18,745 bases of DNA from JBCAWW01 sp039024315 (lineage in GTDB: Bacteria; Bacteroidota; Bacteroidia; J057): the NCBI GenBank assembly GCA_039024315.1, contig JBCCQN010000162.1, positions 1 to 18,745 of the forward strand. Reading direction: 5' to 3'. Of this stretch, positions 6,214 through 13,887 are shown in pieces. Each line of letters begins with the position of its first letter. The stretch's first letter is position 1. The position numbers and the translations under genes were made by a program. The notes beneath the pieces are model-generated. The model had not been told where the DNA came from. It made no database searches and saw only the letters and a program-made list of their open reading frames with translations.

Positions 6214-7053
6214 TTATGAATTTTCTGCTGCTTCGGCCTGAATTTTCCCGAGAGATTTCTTGGCTTTGGCATACAGATTTTCTGCATCTTTCAAATATAC
6301 ACTATTTGGGTAGCGATCTACAAACTTTTCGTAGTAATCAATTGCATCCAAATATCGGTTTTTCTTTTTACTGACTACGCTGTTATCAGCTAGTAGTACC
6401 ATAGATTCGAAGCGTAGGTATTGAGCTTCCTCGCGATAGCGCGAATCGGGAAACTTCTGTACAAATACTTCTAAAGAAGATACCGCCGCTTTATAACGTG
6501 AGAGATCATAATATAGTTTAGCCGCTTCAAAATCCTTTTGGGCGAGCTTTTCTCGCATTTCGGTGATCAAATCACTGGCTTCTTCGCGCTTATCAGAGAG
6601 GGGATAAGCATTGATAAAAAGCTGGAATTGCCCGATGGTTTTGTTGGTAAACTCCTGGTCGAGATAATAGGGAGCAGATTGCAGATAATAGCAGTAGCCC
6701 ACTTTGAAGATACATTCTTCGGTCAGCGGATCACTAGGATATTGCTTGGCATACTGATCGTAATAATAAGCAGCTAGCACATAAAAACCCGTTTGATACT
6801 TGCAATCGGCAAAATAGTAAAGCATCTGCTTTGCTCTCTCCTGACCACGGTATTGATTCCGGAGTTCCTCGAAGAGGAAACCCGCTTTATCATAGTCTTT
6901 TCTGACTTGGTAAAAATACATGGCGGCAGAGTCTTTCTCTGCAATGCTACCTTTACGTGAATATTGAGTATTCTTGCGGTACTCCTCATTGCAAGCAATC
7001 AGACCCAATAAGAAAGGTAAGGTCAGAACAAATAGAAGGCTTTGTAATTTCAT
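6214..7053 (-). CDS. bamD: Outer membrane assembly lipoprotein BamD
   Basis: A lipoprotein of the BAM complex, which folds beta-barrel proteins into the outer membrane. I chose the ATG at 7051-7053 (279 residues); a TTG three codons upstream is possible but leaves the signal sequence unchanged. The signal peptide ends in the lipobox LIAC with Cys21. The rest consists of tetratricopeptide repeats (for example YYFADCKYQTGFYVLAAYYY, QFQLFINAYPLSDKREEA, SSLEVFVQKFPDSRYREEA, YYEKFVDRYPNSVYLKDA), with the aromatic and FPDSxxxEEA periodicity typical of BamD. It is the first gene of its operon and is divergent from the LptG-like gene. A promoter motif ends only a few nucleotides before the ATG. Confidence 0.92.
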   Translation of the reverse strand: MKLQSLLFVLTLPFLLGLIACNEEYRKNTQYSRKGSIAEKDSAAMYFYQVRKDYDKAGFLFEELRNQYRGQERAKQMLYYFADCKYQTGFYVLAAYYYDQYAKQYPSDPLTEECIFKVGYCYYLQSAPYYLDQEFTNKTIGQFQLFINAYPLSDKREEASDLITEMREKLAQKDFEAAKLYYDLSRYKAAVSSLEVFVQKFPDSRYREEAQYLRFESMVLLADNSVVSKKKNRYLDAIDYYEKFVDRYPNSVYLKDAENLYAKAKKSLGKIQAEAAENS

Positions 7054-7059
7054 GAAGGG

Positions 7060-7087
7060 CAAAATTAATAAATAGAGAGAAAATCAA
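7060..7087 (-). promoter_or_regulatory. Bacteroidota-type promoter for the bamD operon
   Basis: On the minus strand TTG (7085-7087) is followed by a 17-nt spacer and TAATTTTG (7060-7067). This is the same spacer length and the same -7 octamer as at iorA. Transcription would begin about 7053-7055, at or next to the bamD ATG, implying a leaderless or nearly leaderless mRNA if this promoter is used. Confidence 0.5.
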
Positions 7088-7171
7088 CTAATTTTACAGG
7101 GCTTACAACCCCAAAGAAGATTTGGCTTACTATGATTAGTAGCAAAAAACCTTAAAATAGTTGCCTGAGCA

Positions 7172-8248
7172 TTGAAATTACTCGATAGATATATCGTCAA
7201 GCAATACATAGTCTCCTTCCTATTTATCCTAGGAATGGTGCTGGTAATCTGTGTATTAGTGGATTTGGTGGAAAAAATCGACGAATTTATTGATAAAGAC
7301 CCACCACTACGAGAAATAATTTTTGAGTATTACCTCAACTTTATTCCGTATTACGGCAATCTACTTACTCCTCTTTGTATTTATTTAGGAGTGATATTTT
7401 TCACTTCTCAAATGTCCCAACGAACTGAGTTGATTCCAGTACTTAGTTCAGGGGTGAGTTTTTATCGGGTATTGGCTCCCTATCTTTTTGCCTCTTTGCT
7501 GATGGCAGGGGTTTCTTTCTTCCTCAGAGGGTACGTGATCCCCAACACGACCGAGATTAGGATAGAGTTTGAATATAAATACTTTAAGAAAAAGCGCATC
7601 TCGAGTAATAAGAACGTCCACAAAAAGATTGCAGAGGATACTTTTTTTTACATCAGCTATTACAACGAAAAGCGTAAGGAGGGCCACACGATTTCGATCG
7701 AACGCTGGATCGATGGAGATATTCAATCCCGTCTCTATGCGCGCAAAGCCATGTGGGTAGATTCGACTAAGAGTTGGAAGATGGAAAAAGTTCGCATTAG
7801 GGATTTCATCGGGACCAAAGGAGAAAAAATGCAATATTTTAGCACCCTTGACACCACCCTTTTGATCGCTCCTAACGATATATATGTAAGAGAGCAAGAG
7901 GCTGAGACCCGAACCAATCCAGAACTAGCAGATTTTATCAGGCTGGAGGAAATGCGTGGCTCAGATATATTGCTTGACCTGTATATCGAACAGGCAAGAC
8001 GCTATTCAGACCCAGTTGCTATCATCGTGTTGACCATGATTGGTTTTGCGATGGCCTCCAAGAAATCGCGCGGAGGCATAGCCTTTCAGATTGGCATGGG
8101 CCTTTTGCTTAGCTTCCTTTATATAGGTTTATTGTTTGGAGGGCGAGCTTTGGTGAGTGATGATTTTCCCATTTGGGCTACGGTCTGGCTTCCAAATGCA
8201 CTCTTCTTTGCCGTCTCCCTCTTTTTGTTACGGATCGCACCTAAGTGA
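7172..8248 (+). CDS. LptF/LptG (YjgP/YjgQ) family permease
   Basis: Inner-membrane permease of the lipopolysaccharide transporter family; with LptB2 it extracts LPS from the inner membrane. It has 358 residues. There are N-terminal membrane segments at about 13-33, 55-79 and 98-118, a periplasmic beta-rich domain at about 125-260 (TFFYISYYNEKRKEGHTISI, TLDTTLLIAPNDI) and C-terminal segments at about 280-296, 304-324 and 334-354. The family start MKLLDRYIVKQY is reached only from TTG at 7172-7174; no in-frame ATG lies near, so TTG is the likely start. A second LptF/LptG subunit is not in the window. Bacteroidota genomes commonly carry such genes singly. The GT-C-like gene follows after 6 nt and is surely cotranscribed. 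I cannot decide between lptF and lptG. Confidence 0.88.
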   Translation: MKLLDRYIVKQYIVSFLFILGMVLVICVLVDLVEKIDEFIDKDPPLREIIFEYYLNFIPYYGNLLTPLCIYLGVIFFTSQMSQRTELIPVLSSGVSFYRVLAPYLFASLLMAGVSFFLRGYVIPNTTEIRIEFEYKYFKKKRISSNKNVHKKIAEDTFFYISYYNEKRKEGHTISIERWIDGDIQSRLYARKAMWVDSTKSWKMEKVRIRDFIGTKGEKMQYFSTLDTTLLIAPNDIYVREQEAETRTNPELADFIRLEEMRGSDILLDLYIEQARRYSDPVAIIVLTMIGFAMASKKSRGGIAFQIGMGLLLSFLYIGLLFGGRALVSDDFPIWATVWLPNALFFAVSLFLLRIAPK

Positions 8249-8254
8249 TTTACC

Positions 8255-9871
8255 TTGCGCACTGCCTTACATATAGGAATTTTTCTATTGCTCGGAGCAG
8301 GGCTCTACAGTTGGGCTTTTGCCCCTTATGGATACAGTGATACCGATCAAGGATTTGTCATTGGTTTAGCTTGGCGGATCTTAGAAGGGCAAGTGCCTTA
8401 TCTTGATTTCACCTATGTACGCCCGCCTTTGAGTGCTTATATGCACGCGGGTGTATTGGCTATTTTACCACAAGCTTGGGAAGGTTTAGGGGTAAGGGTA
8501 GTATTTTATCTCATGATGGCAGCCAGTGCTTTTTGGACCACCCGCAGCTTGCAGCAGTACTTTGATTATCAAAATTTAGGTTTATCCCCAGCAGTATTTG
8601 CCTTGTTGGCTTTTGTCTTTGGGGTCCACAACTTTCCCCCTATGCCTTGGCATACAGTCGATGGTATATTTTGGGCCTCCTTGGGTTTGTATTTGATCAG
8701 TGTGTACAAATCTTGGGGCTGGCAAGGATTGGGCCTAGGCTGTATGCTTGCGGCAGCAGCTTGTAAACAAGCCTTTTATCCGATGCCTATAGTGGGACTT
8801 GGTTTGATCTGGTTGGTTTCAGACTATAAGTTTGATTGGCGTGTCATGACAATTCCGATTCTCTTTTTAGGCTTTTTGTCCTTCGGACTAACGCTAAAGT
8901 CCTCGGAATTTCTCCCGGCTATGTTTGACCAGATCAGTGGTGCAGGTAGTTTACAGGATCTCTTTGATGCAGGTATCAAACCCTATGTCAAGCCCTTTTT
9001 GCTCATTGTATTGCCTTTAGTGATCGTTTGGCAAGCGACTAGTCTTTATCAATGGCGTTGGCTACCGGCAGGCGCTTTTTGGTTAGTGTTTATTGGTTTA
9101 CTTTCCTTGAGTGTCTTCAATTCTTGGCAACGCGCTGAGCACTTGGGACCAGCTTACGGCTTTGCTCAAACTTTTTGGTTGCTGGGCTTAGGTGTAGTCA
9201 TTAAGGGTTTCTGGCTCGACCATAAAGGCCATGGGGTTTTGTTGAGCATGCTGGCCTTATCTTGGTGTGCAGGCATCAGCTGGGGCTATGCCAATCCGAT
9301 GTTATACTTTGGACCTATCCTCTTCGCCTTTTTGCTCGGCCTACGCGAAGAATTCAATTTTCAGGTACCTCGCTATGTATTTGGTGCCTTTACGGTATTC
9401 GTGATTTGGTGCTTCGCCATGCTTTATCAATTCCCCTATCGAGAAGCCCCTAGAGAACAAACTTTATATCACCTAGGTGAAGTATTTCCAAGCCAACAAA
9501 AAGTATTTACAGGCCTTGAGACATTTCAACAAAGTCAGGAGTTACGTCAAATGCAAGCCAAATATGGGGATCGATTTACGGTATTGCCAGCCTTGCCAGC
9601 CGCTCATTATCTCCTAGAGATTAGCCCCCCTTATGGGATAGATTGGGCCCATAATGCAGAGCTAAGATATGGGGCAGCAAGGGACAGTTTACAAAAGGCC
9701 CTTGCCCAACAAGTGGATTTTGTATTGTTACAAAAAAACAAAAAGGCCAAATGGTATGAGGAGGCGCGCTATGGCTGCCTCCTAGCAGGGTATGTTGCAG
9801 ATACTTGGAAGTTAGAGCTCGAAACGCAGTTTTTCGAGCTTTATCGGCCGGTCTTAAAGATCAGTGAGTAG
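8255..9871 (+). CDS. Multi-spanning membrane protein, probable GT-C-type glycosyltransferase
   Basis: A 538-residue protein with about ten hydrophobic segments (residues about 5-390) followed by a soluble tail of about 145 residues. The N-terminal first loop has YSDTDQG (27-33), then EGQVPYLDFTYVRPPLS (44-60). The acidic Asp29/Asp31 and Asp51 with a following PPLS motif resemble the catalytic first loop of GT-C transferases (PMT/ArnT/GT39 type) that use polyprenyl-phosphate sugars. This makes a role in glycosylating envelope lipids or proteins plausible, but no close family was recognised. The start is TTG at 8255-8257, 6 nt after the permease stop; the nearest Met codons lie deep in the membrane domain. 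Coupling to an LPS permease hints at lipid-A or glycan modification (inference). The 3' end overlaps the convergent OmpA-domain gene by 18 bp. Confidence 0.65.
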   Translation: MRTALHIGIFLLLGAGLYSWAFAPYGYSDTDQGFVIGLAWRILEGQVPYLDFTYVRPPLSAYMHAGVLAILPQAWEGLGVRVVFYLMMAASAFWTTRSLQQYFDYQNLGLSPAVFALLAFVFGVHNFPPMPWHTVDGIFWASLGLYLISVYKSWGWQGLGLGCMLAAAACKQAFYPMPIVGLGLIWLVSDYKFDWRVMTIPILFLGFLSFGLTLKSSEFLPAMFDQISGAGSLQDLFDAGIKPYVKPFLLIVLPLVIVWQATSLYQWRWLPAGAFWLVFIGLLSLSVFNSWQRAEHLGPAYGFAQTFWLLGLGVVIKGFWLDHKGHGVLLSMLALSWCAGISWGYANPMLYFGPILFAFLLGLREEFNFQVPRYVFGAFTVFVIWCFAMLYQFPYREAPREQTLYHLGEVFPSQQKVFTGLETFQQSQELRQMQAKYGDRFTVLPALPAAHYLLEISPPYGIDWAHNAELRYGAARDSLQKALAQQVDFVLLQKNKKAKWYEEARYGCLLAGYVADTWKLELETQFFELYRPVLKISE

Positions 9872-11224
9872 CTCGTCAAGCTCACTCTTGCTAACCTTTC
9901 TGTACTTCAACTTCATTTTGACGAGAGGGCGACCCTTAGAGGATTTTTTCTTGCTGACCACCTCCCCTACTTTGAAAGTACGGCGTGCAACCCAAGGGTT
10001 ACCACGGTCATCATATTGTACCGCAAAAAGAACCAGTTCCGTACGAGCCGGATCAACAAACTTAACGTTAGTGGCACTGTAGCTTCGCTTATCTTTCCGC
10101 TTCATCGGAATGTAGGTCTTGACTCGTTCGCCAATGATCATCGCTTTGGTAGTACGAGGAAAAACTTTTCCTTTGAATTTCACTTCAATATCTACTCCTA
10201 AATCATCAGGGCCGGTATCTTGAGAGTGATAGAGTGGGCGCGCAATCGCAAAACGGCCATTTTTGAGCATTTGGAAGGAATAGGCTCTTTCACGCCCCAA
10301 ATATTTTACTGGAATTCCACTTTCGAGATTCCAGCCATTAACCACTTTAAAGGGTGGTTGCTCAGAAGCGCCACGGCTACGCGAGCGCCCTCCTCTGGCC
10401 CCTCCAGTACCGGAATAGGCAGCCATATCCGCATCACGACGGGTAGCAGGCATCGTTACCTCTATCGGATTTTCGGTACTAATATTGACAATTTTACGGC
10501 CATCTCGCACGTTCAATGAAACCATCCCAGCCGCTTCCAGCGGTCCCTCCTTTGATAAAGTAGGCATCGCCAACTGCACCATGGTCTTTCTGTCATACAG
10601 CTCATTAACCTCCACACTGACTTGCTCAGCATCTGTTTGTAAAGTATTGGAGGCAATCACAAAAGTGGCTCCTTTGGGAGCGATGATTACAGTCTGCTTG
10701 GCAGGATTAACATTGAAGGGATTATAGTCGCAGTAAATGGTATCGGGTACATCCTTGGGCTCTTCCACTGGAGTTTCGACAACATTATTGGCGGTGGTAT
10801 CGACCCGTCCGGGTATCGCCAGCTCGTCAGCAAACACAATCGCGAGATCTGCCCTTCGATTCATACGGCGGCCTCTGAAAGTACGGTTTGAGCCTACGGG
10901 CTTAGTGGTCCCAAGACCTTCGTACTCAATACGCTTAAGATCAACTCCTTGGTCAACCAGATATAAGGCTATTGCCCTAGCTCTAAGCCTTGATAACTCC
11001 AAATTGTATTGATCAGATCCGATGCTATCGGTATGTCCAAAGATTTGGACAAAATAGGAAGAGTAACTAGTAAAATCGCCTATCAGAGAGTCCAGCGTCT
11101 GCTTATTGGTTGGCTGGAGGTCAAAACGATCAAATTCAAAAAAAATAGTATCCAAGCTAAAGTTTTGCGCAGCAGCACCAAAACAACTGAACAAAAATAA
11201 GCAGGAAACGAGGACAGTTTTCAT
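9854..11224 (-). CDS. OmpA-family protein with N-terminal OmpA domain and long unknown C-terminal region
   Basis: Probably an envelope protein that holds peptidoglycan. I chose the ATG at 11222-11224 (456 residues): MKTVLVSCLFLFSCFGAAAQ is a clean signal peptide cleaved after Gln20. An ATG six codons upstream would add MQICVY before it. The OmpA/MotB domain spans about 25-131, with FEFDRFDL, GHTDSIGSDQYN (Asp66), LSRLRA (Arg81) and NRTFRGRRMNRR. Asp66 and Arg81 are the residues that contact diaminopimelate in the family. Unlike most OmpA proteins the domain comes directly after the signal peptide. The remaining ~320 residues contain a Gly/Arg/Ser-rich linker (GGARGGRSRSRGAS) and a basic C-terminus, and I do not recognise them. 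A possible -7 element TATTTTTG lies at 11311-11318. Confidence 0.85.
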   Translation of the reverse strand: MKTVLVSCLFLFSCFGAAAQNFSLDTIFFEFDRFDLQPTNKQTLDSLIGDFTSYSSYFVQIFGHTDSIGSDQYNLELSRLRARAIALYLVDQGVDLKRIEYEGLGTTKPVGSNRTFRGRRMNRRADLAIVFADELAIPGRVDTTANNVVETPVEEPKDVPDTIYCDYNPFNVNPAKQTVIIAPKGATFVIASNTLQTDAEQVSVEVNELYDRKTMVQLAMPTLSKEGPLEAAGMVSLNVRDGRKIVNISTENPIEVTMPATRRDADMAAYSGTGGARGGRSRSRGASEQPPFKVVNGWNLESGIPVKYLGRERAYSFQMLKNGRFAIARPLYHSQDTGPDDLGVDIEVKFKGKVFPRTTKAMIIGERVKTYIPMKRKDKRSYSATNVKFVDPARTELVLFAVQYDDRGNPWVARRTFKVGEVVSKKKSSKGRPLVKMKLKYRKVSKSELDELLTDL

Positions 11225-11310
11225 ATAAACGCAGATTTGCATACAAGACGCTTCTTTGGATTTCGAATATATGCAAAATTCTTATACTCCGAAACAAATT
11301 AGCACCCGAG

Positions 11311-11318
11311 CAAAAATA
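11311..11318 (-). promoter_or_regulatory. Possible -7 element for the OmpA-domain gene
   Basis: The minus strand reads TATTTTTG, matching TAnnTTTG, about 85 nt before the ATG at 11224. No TTG stands at the expected -33 distance (TTTC instead), so support is weak. Confidence 0.25.
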
Positions 11319-11360
11319 ACTACGCTGACGATGATCAGAAAATTCGAAATATCCGACTAA

Positions 11361-11735
11361 CTAGTTCAGATATTTATCTACAATTGCTTGAAACTTGCTA
11401 CCATCAAAGGGTTTGATGATATAATCGTCCATACCTGCTGCTTTAAACTCATCCAGTTTTTCCTGCATGGAGTGAGCCGTCAGAGCGATAATGGGCACAT
11501 TGGCACCGTTGGCAGAACGCCTAATCACGGGAGTAGCTTCTACCCCATCCATGATTGGCATCTCAATATCCATTAGTATTAAATCAAAGCTTTCTTGAGC
11601 GACAATTTCAATGGCTTCTTCCCCATTATTGACTGCTGAAACCTCAAATCCTGCCCTACCTAATATATGTTTGGCGATCATCAAGTTTACTTCGTCATCC
11701 TCTACCACTAAAATGCGTTTTCCGTTTGTGGACAT
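11361..11735 (-). CDS. Single-domain response regulator (CheY-like receiver)
   Basis: A 124-residue receiver domain with no output domain. All active-site residues are seen: acidic pair Asp13/Asp14 (VVEDDEVN), phosphoacceptor Asp56 (LILMDIEMPIMDG), Thr86 (IALTAHS) and Lys108 followed by Pro109 (YIIKPF). The EMPxMDG form and the VNLMIAKHIL helix are typical of receiver domains that accept phosphate from hybrid histidine kinases or phosphotransfer proteins. No histidine kinase lies in the window, so its partner and output are unknown. It stands alone between the OmpA-domain gene (136 nt away) and the DUF4249-like gene (162 nt away). Confidence 0.95.
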   Translation of the reverse strand: MSTNGKRILVVEDDEVNLMIAKHILGRAGFEVSAVNNGEEAIEIVAQESFDLILMDIEMPIMDGVEATPVIRRSANGANVPIIALTAHSMQEKLDEFKAAGMDDYIIKPFDGSKFQAIVDKYLN

Positions 11736-11868
11736 ATCCTATTTGGCCTTCAAAAAAATATTAGCGAAAAATAAATATAGTTCGATAAGGGAAAATACCA
11801 GCTTTTCAGGCAAATATCCAAACAAATTGTCCTTAGGATCACACATAGCCGCTTTATCTAAACGCTAG

Positions 11869-11896
11869 CCTGAGCTTTTTAGCAGCAAAGCTCAGG
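11869..11896. terminator. 10-bp perfect hairpin abutting the stop codon of the DUF4249-like gene
   Basis: CCTGAGCTTT (11869-11878) and AAAGCTCAGG (11887-11896) are perfect reverse complements around an 8-nt loop. The hairpin begins one nucleotide after the stop codon of the minus-strand lipoprotein gene (11898-11900). No T tract follows in that direction, so it is either a terminator without a U run or an mRNA 3'-end stabiliser. Confidence 0.55.
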
Positions 11897-11897
11897 A

Positions 11898-12962
11898 TTA
11901 ATCTAGGTTACAAGCTGATACCGGTGGTGGCTCATTATTAAAATTGAGCAAGAACATGGAGCATTCGTCCAACTTGGCAGAAGCTTCATTACTGCTGATA
12001 GAACCAAACAGTCCTAAAGTAGTTACCGTTCCGGTGATATTGGTGTACTCGGGTCTTACGGTTGCAAAGTCAGCAAATGAGGGAGAAGTAGTAGACAAAT
12101 AACGTGTCAAAAAAGTATCAATTGCCGTTACTTTAAAGCGGAAGGCATCGGGGAGCAAATTAGGATCATTGTTACACTCGGTATCTTCCGTAACAGGATA
12201 GGTATAGATCGAACCTGGCTGGGGATCAACTTGCCTGACAAAGGAACGTAGAATGTCTTTGGCCACAAAATTGTAGCAAACGATCGAGAAGCCATCTACA
12301 CAGCGAAAATCGTCTCCAAATTGGGTAGTCGGTCCAAATACTACTTGCTTGTCTAATAAATTTTCTTGGTAATCTAGGAAGGCTCTGATTTCATAAGAGG
12401 CGCCTAATCCTCTCCTAAACTCGATTTTATAATCAAGATCTAGGGATGCTTTTCTCAGACACTTTTGCTGCCCTGCCCCACTGACGGGAGTGGGCCTGAC
12501 AAAGACCACTTGATCAGGCATGTAGGTATAGGATTCAAGTGCAAAGGTATCGATCCCCTCTTGTTGTACTTTTAAGTCATAGCGTTCGCCACCGGCTAAG
12601 GCATCATCCCCTCCTGTATCGAAGCGATAAAGCGTGGTGGAAGGATAAAAAGTCCCATCAGTGGGGTCTTTTAACACACTGTCCAATTCGACAGCAGTGT
12701 AGGTTTTACCATTGCCTTGTAGCGTAACGTTAAGTCCCTTAACGCTCAAGTCATTGTCCTTGGCAAACTCCAATGCATTGCCTTCGGGCAAAAAAGCTCG
12801 TGAAACCCGCACATATTGCACGCTATCATTGGCGTTGAGGATGCCATAAACGACCCAGATATCTTTGGGTTCTGCGTTAAGCTTGACCTCAGTCGAACAG
12901 GAACTTAGCAATCCTAGGCCAAGCAATAAAAAAACGCTAACAGATAAGAAGGATAGTTTCAT
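11898..12962 (-). CDS. DUF4249-like outer-membrane lipoprotein
   Basis: A 354-residue predicted lipoprotein: hydrophobic signal peptide ending LLSSC with lipobox Cys22. The mature part begins with a conserved-looking strand (KDIWVVYGILNANDSVQYVR) followed by VSRAFLPEGNALEFAKD. The opening region, ALAGGERYDLKV and the alternating beta pattern resemble the DUF4249 family of Bacteroidota lipoproteins, which often accompany TonB-dependent receptors. No receptor gene is adjacent here, and the family assignment is tentative. Six mature cysteines (for example QQKCLRK, FRCVDG, SIVCYN, TECNND, DECSMF, SACNLD) could form disulfides in the periplasm or on the surface. It appears to be a single-gene unit, ending in a hairpin and divergent from panB. 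Confidence 0.7.
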   Translation of the reverse strand: MKLSFLSVSVFLLLGLGLLSSCSTEVKLNAEPKDIWVVYGILNANDSVQYVRVSRAFLPEGNALEFAKDNDLSVKGLNVTLQGNGKTYTAVELDSVLKDPTDGTFYPSTTLYRFDTGGDDALAGGERYDLKVQQEGIDTFALESYTYMPDQVVFVRPTPVSGAGQQKCLRKASLDLDYKIEFRRGLGASYEIRAFLDYQENLLDKQVVFGPTTQFGDDFRCVDGFSIVCYNFVAKDILRSFVRQVDPQPGSIYTYPVTEDTECNNDPNLLPDAFRFKVTAIDTFLTRYLSTTSPSFADFATVRPEYTNITGTVTTLGLFGSISSNEASAKLDECSMFLLNFNNEPPPVSACNLD

Positions 12963-13011
12963 ATAATTTCTGGTCCTTACGGATGGTTACGCGAATATGA
13001 ACTTAAAAGAC

Positions 13012-13019
13012 TAAATTTG
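13012..13019 (+). promoter_or_regulatory. -7 element for panB
   Basis: TAAATTTG fits TAnnTTTG and stands 49 nt before the panB ATG. No TTG is seen 17-23 nt upstream, so the -33 half is weak. The predicted leader is about 44 nt. Confidence 0.4.
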
Positions 13020-13068
13020 CCCAATTCATTTTGAATCACGGATTACTTTAACGAACAAAAGTACTCAA

Positions 13069-13887
13069 ATGTCTACCGCGAAGAAAGAAGTTAAGCGCAT
13101 TACTACTCACGTATTGCGCTCCATGAAGGAAGCAGGCGTACCGATCTCTATGCTGACCGCTTATGATTACAGTATGGCTAAAATCTTGGATCATGCTGGG
13201 ATCGATGTGATATTAGTCGGCGACTCTGCCTCTAATGTGATACATGGACACGAAACTACCCTACCGATAACTTTAGATCAGATGATTGATCACGCCAGTG
13301 CGGTAGTCAGAGCGGTACAAAGATCTTTGGTGGTGGTAGATCTTCCTTTTGGCAATTATCAAGGTGATTCGAAGATGGCCCTAAAGAGTGCAATTCGGAT
13401 TATGAAGGAGTCCGGCGCCCATTCTATCAAGATGGAAGGAGGAGCATTTATCGTTGACTCCGTCCGCCGCATTGTCAGTGCAGGCATACCCGTAATGGGC
13501 CATTTGGGGCTCATGCCTCAATCTATTTACAAATACGGTACCTATACGGTACGGGCAAAAGACCCCACTGAGGCCAGTCGCTTGCTCGAAGATTCTATTG
13601 CATTGGAAAGAGCCGGTGTATTTGGGATCGTGATTGAAAAGATCCCTCAAGAGCTGGCCGAGCAGGTGAGTAAACAGCTCAAAGTCCCGACAATCGGTAT
13701 TGGCGCAGGGGGTGGTTGTGATGGCCAAGTGCTGGTTACCCACGACATGATGGGCATCAATAAAGATTTTAGTCCTCGCTTCTTAAGGCGCTATGCCAAT
13801 CTATTTGAGGTAATGACAGAAGCAGTCCAACAGTATATAAATGATGTAAAAAGCCGCGATTTCCCAAATGAGAATGAAGCCTATTGA
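13069..13887 (+). CDS. panB: 3-methyl-2-oxobutanoate hydroxymethyltransferase (ketopantoate hydroxymethyltransferase)
   Basis: Catalyses the first committed step of pantothenate synthesis, transferring a hydroxymethyl group from 5,10-methylenetetrahydrofolate to 2-oxoisovalerate to give ketopantoate. The 272 residues match the family length. Visible motifs are MLTAYDYSMAKILDHAG, VILVGDS with metal-ligand Asp52, VVVDLPFGNY with Asp91, KMEGG with Glu123, and catalytic Glu190 in VIEKIP. These are followed by PTIGIGAGGGCDGQVLVTHD, a near-invariant stretch. panC and panD are not in the window; coaBC, acting later in the same pathway, is 7 kb away on the other strand. The 3' end overlaps the RluA-family gene by 20 nt, suggesting translational coupling. 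Confidence 0.96.
   Translation: MSTAKKEVKRITTHVLRSMKEAGVPISMLTAYDYSMAKILDHAGIDVILVGDSASNVIHGHETTLPITLDQMIDHASAVVRAVQRSLVVVDLPFGNYQGDSKMALKSAIRIMKESGAHSIKMEGGAFIVDSVRRIVSAGIPVMGHLGLMPQSIYKYGTYTVRAKDPTEASRLLEDSIALERAGVFGIVIEKIPQELAEQVSKQLKVPTIGIGAGGGCDGQVLVTHDMMGINKDFSPRFLRRYANLFEVMTEAVQQYINDVKSRDFPNENEAY

Noticed and set aside
7448..7897. Minus-strand open frame of 149 codons within the LptG-like gene
   Set aside because: The plus-strand permease frame is supported by family sequence and membrane topology; the antisense product has no recognisable features.
13381..13743. 120-codon minus-strand frame inside panB
   Set aside because: It is antisense to highly conserved panB catalytic sequence, and the open frame follows from codon choice there.
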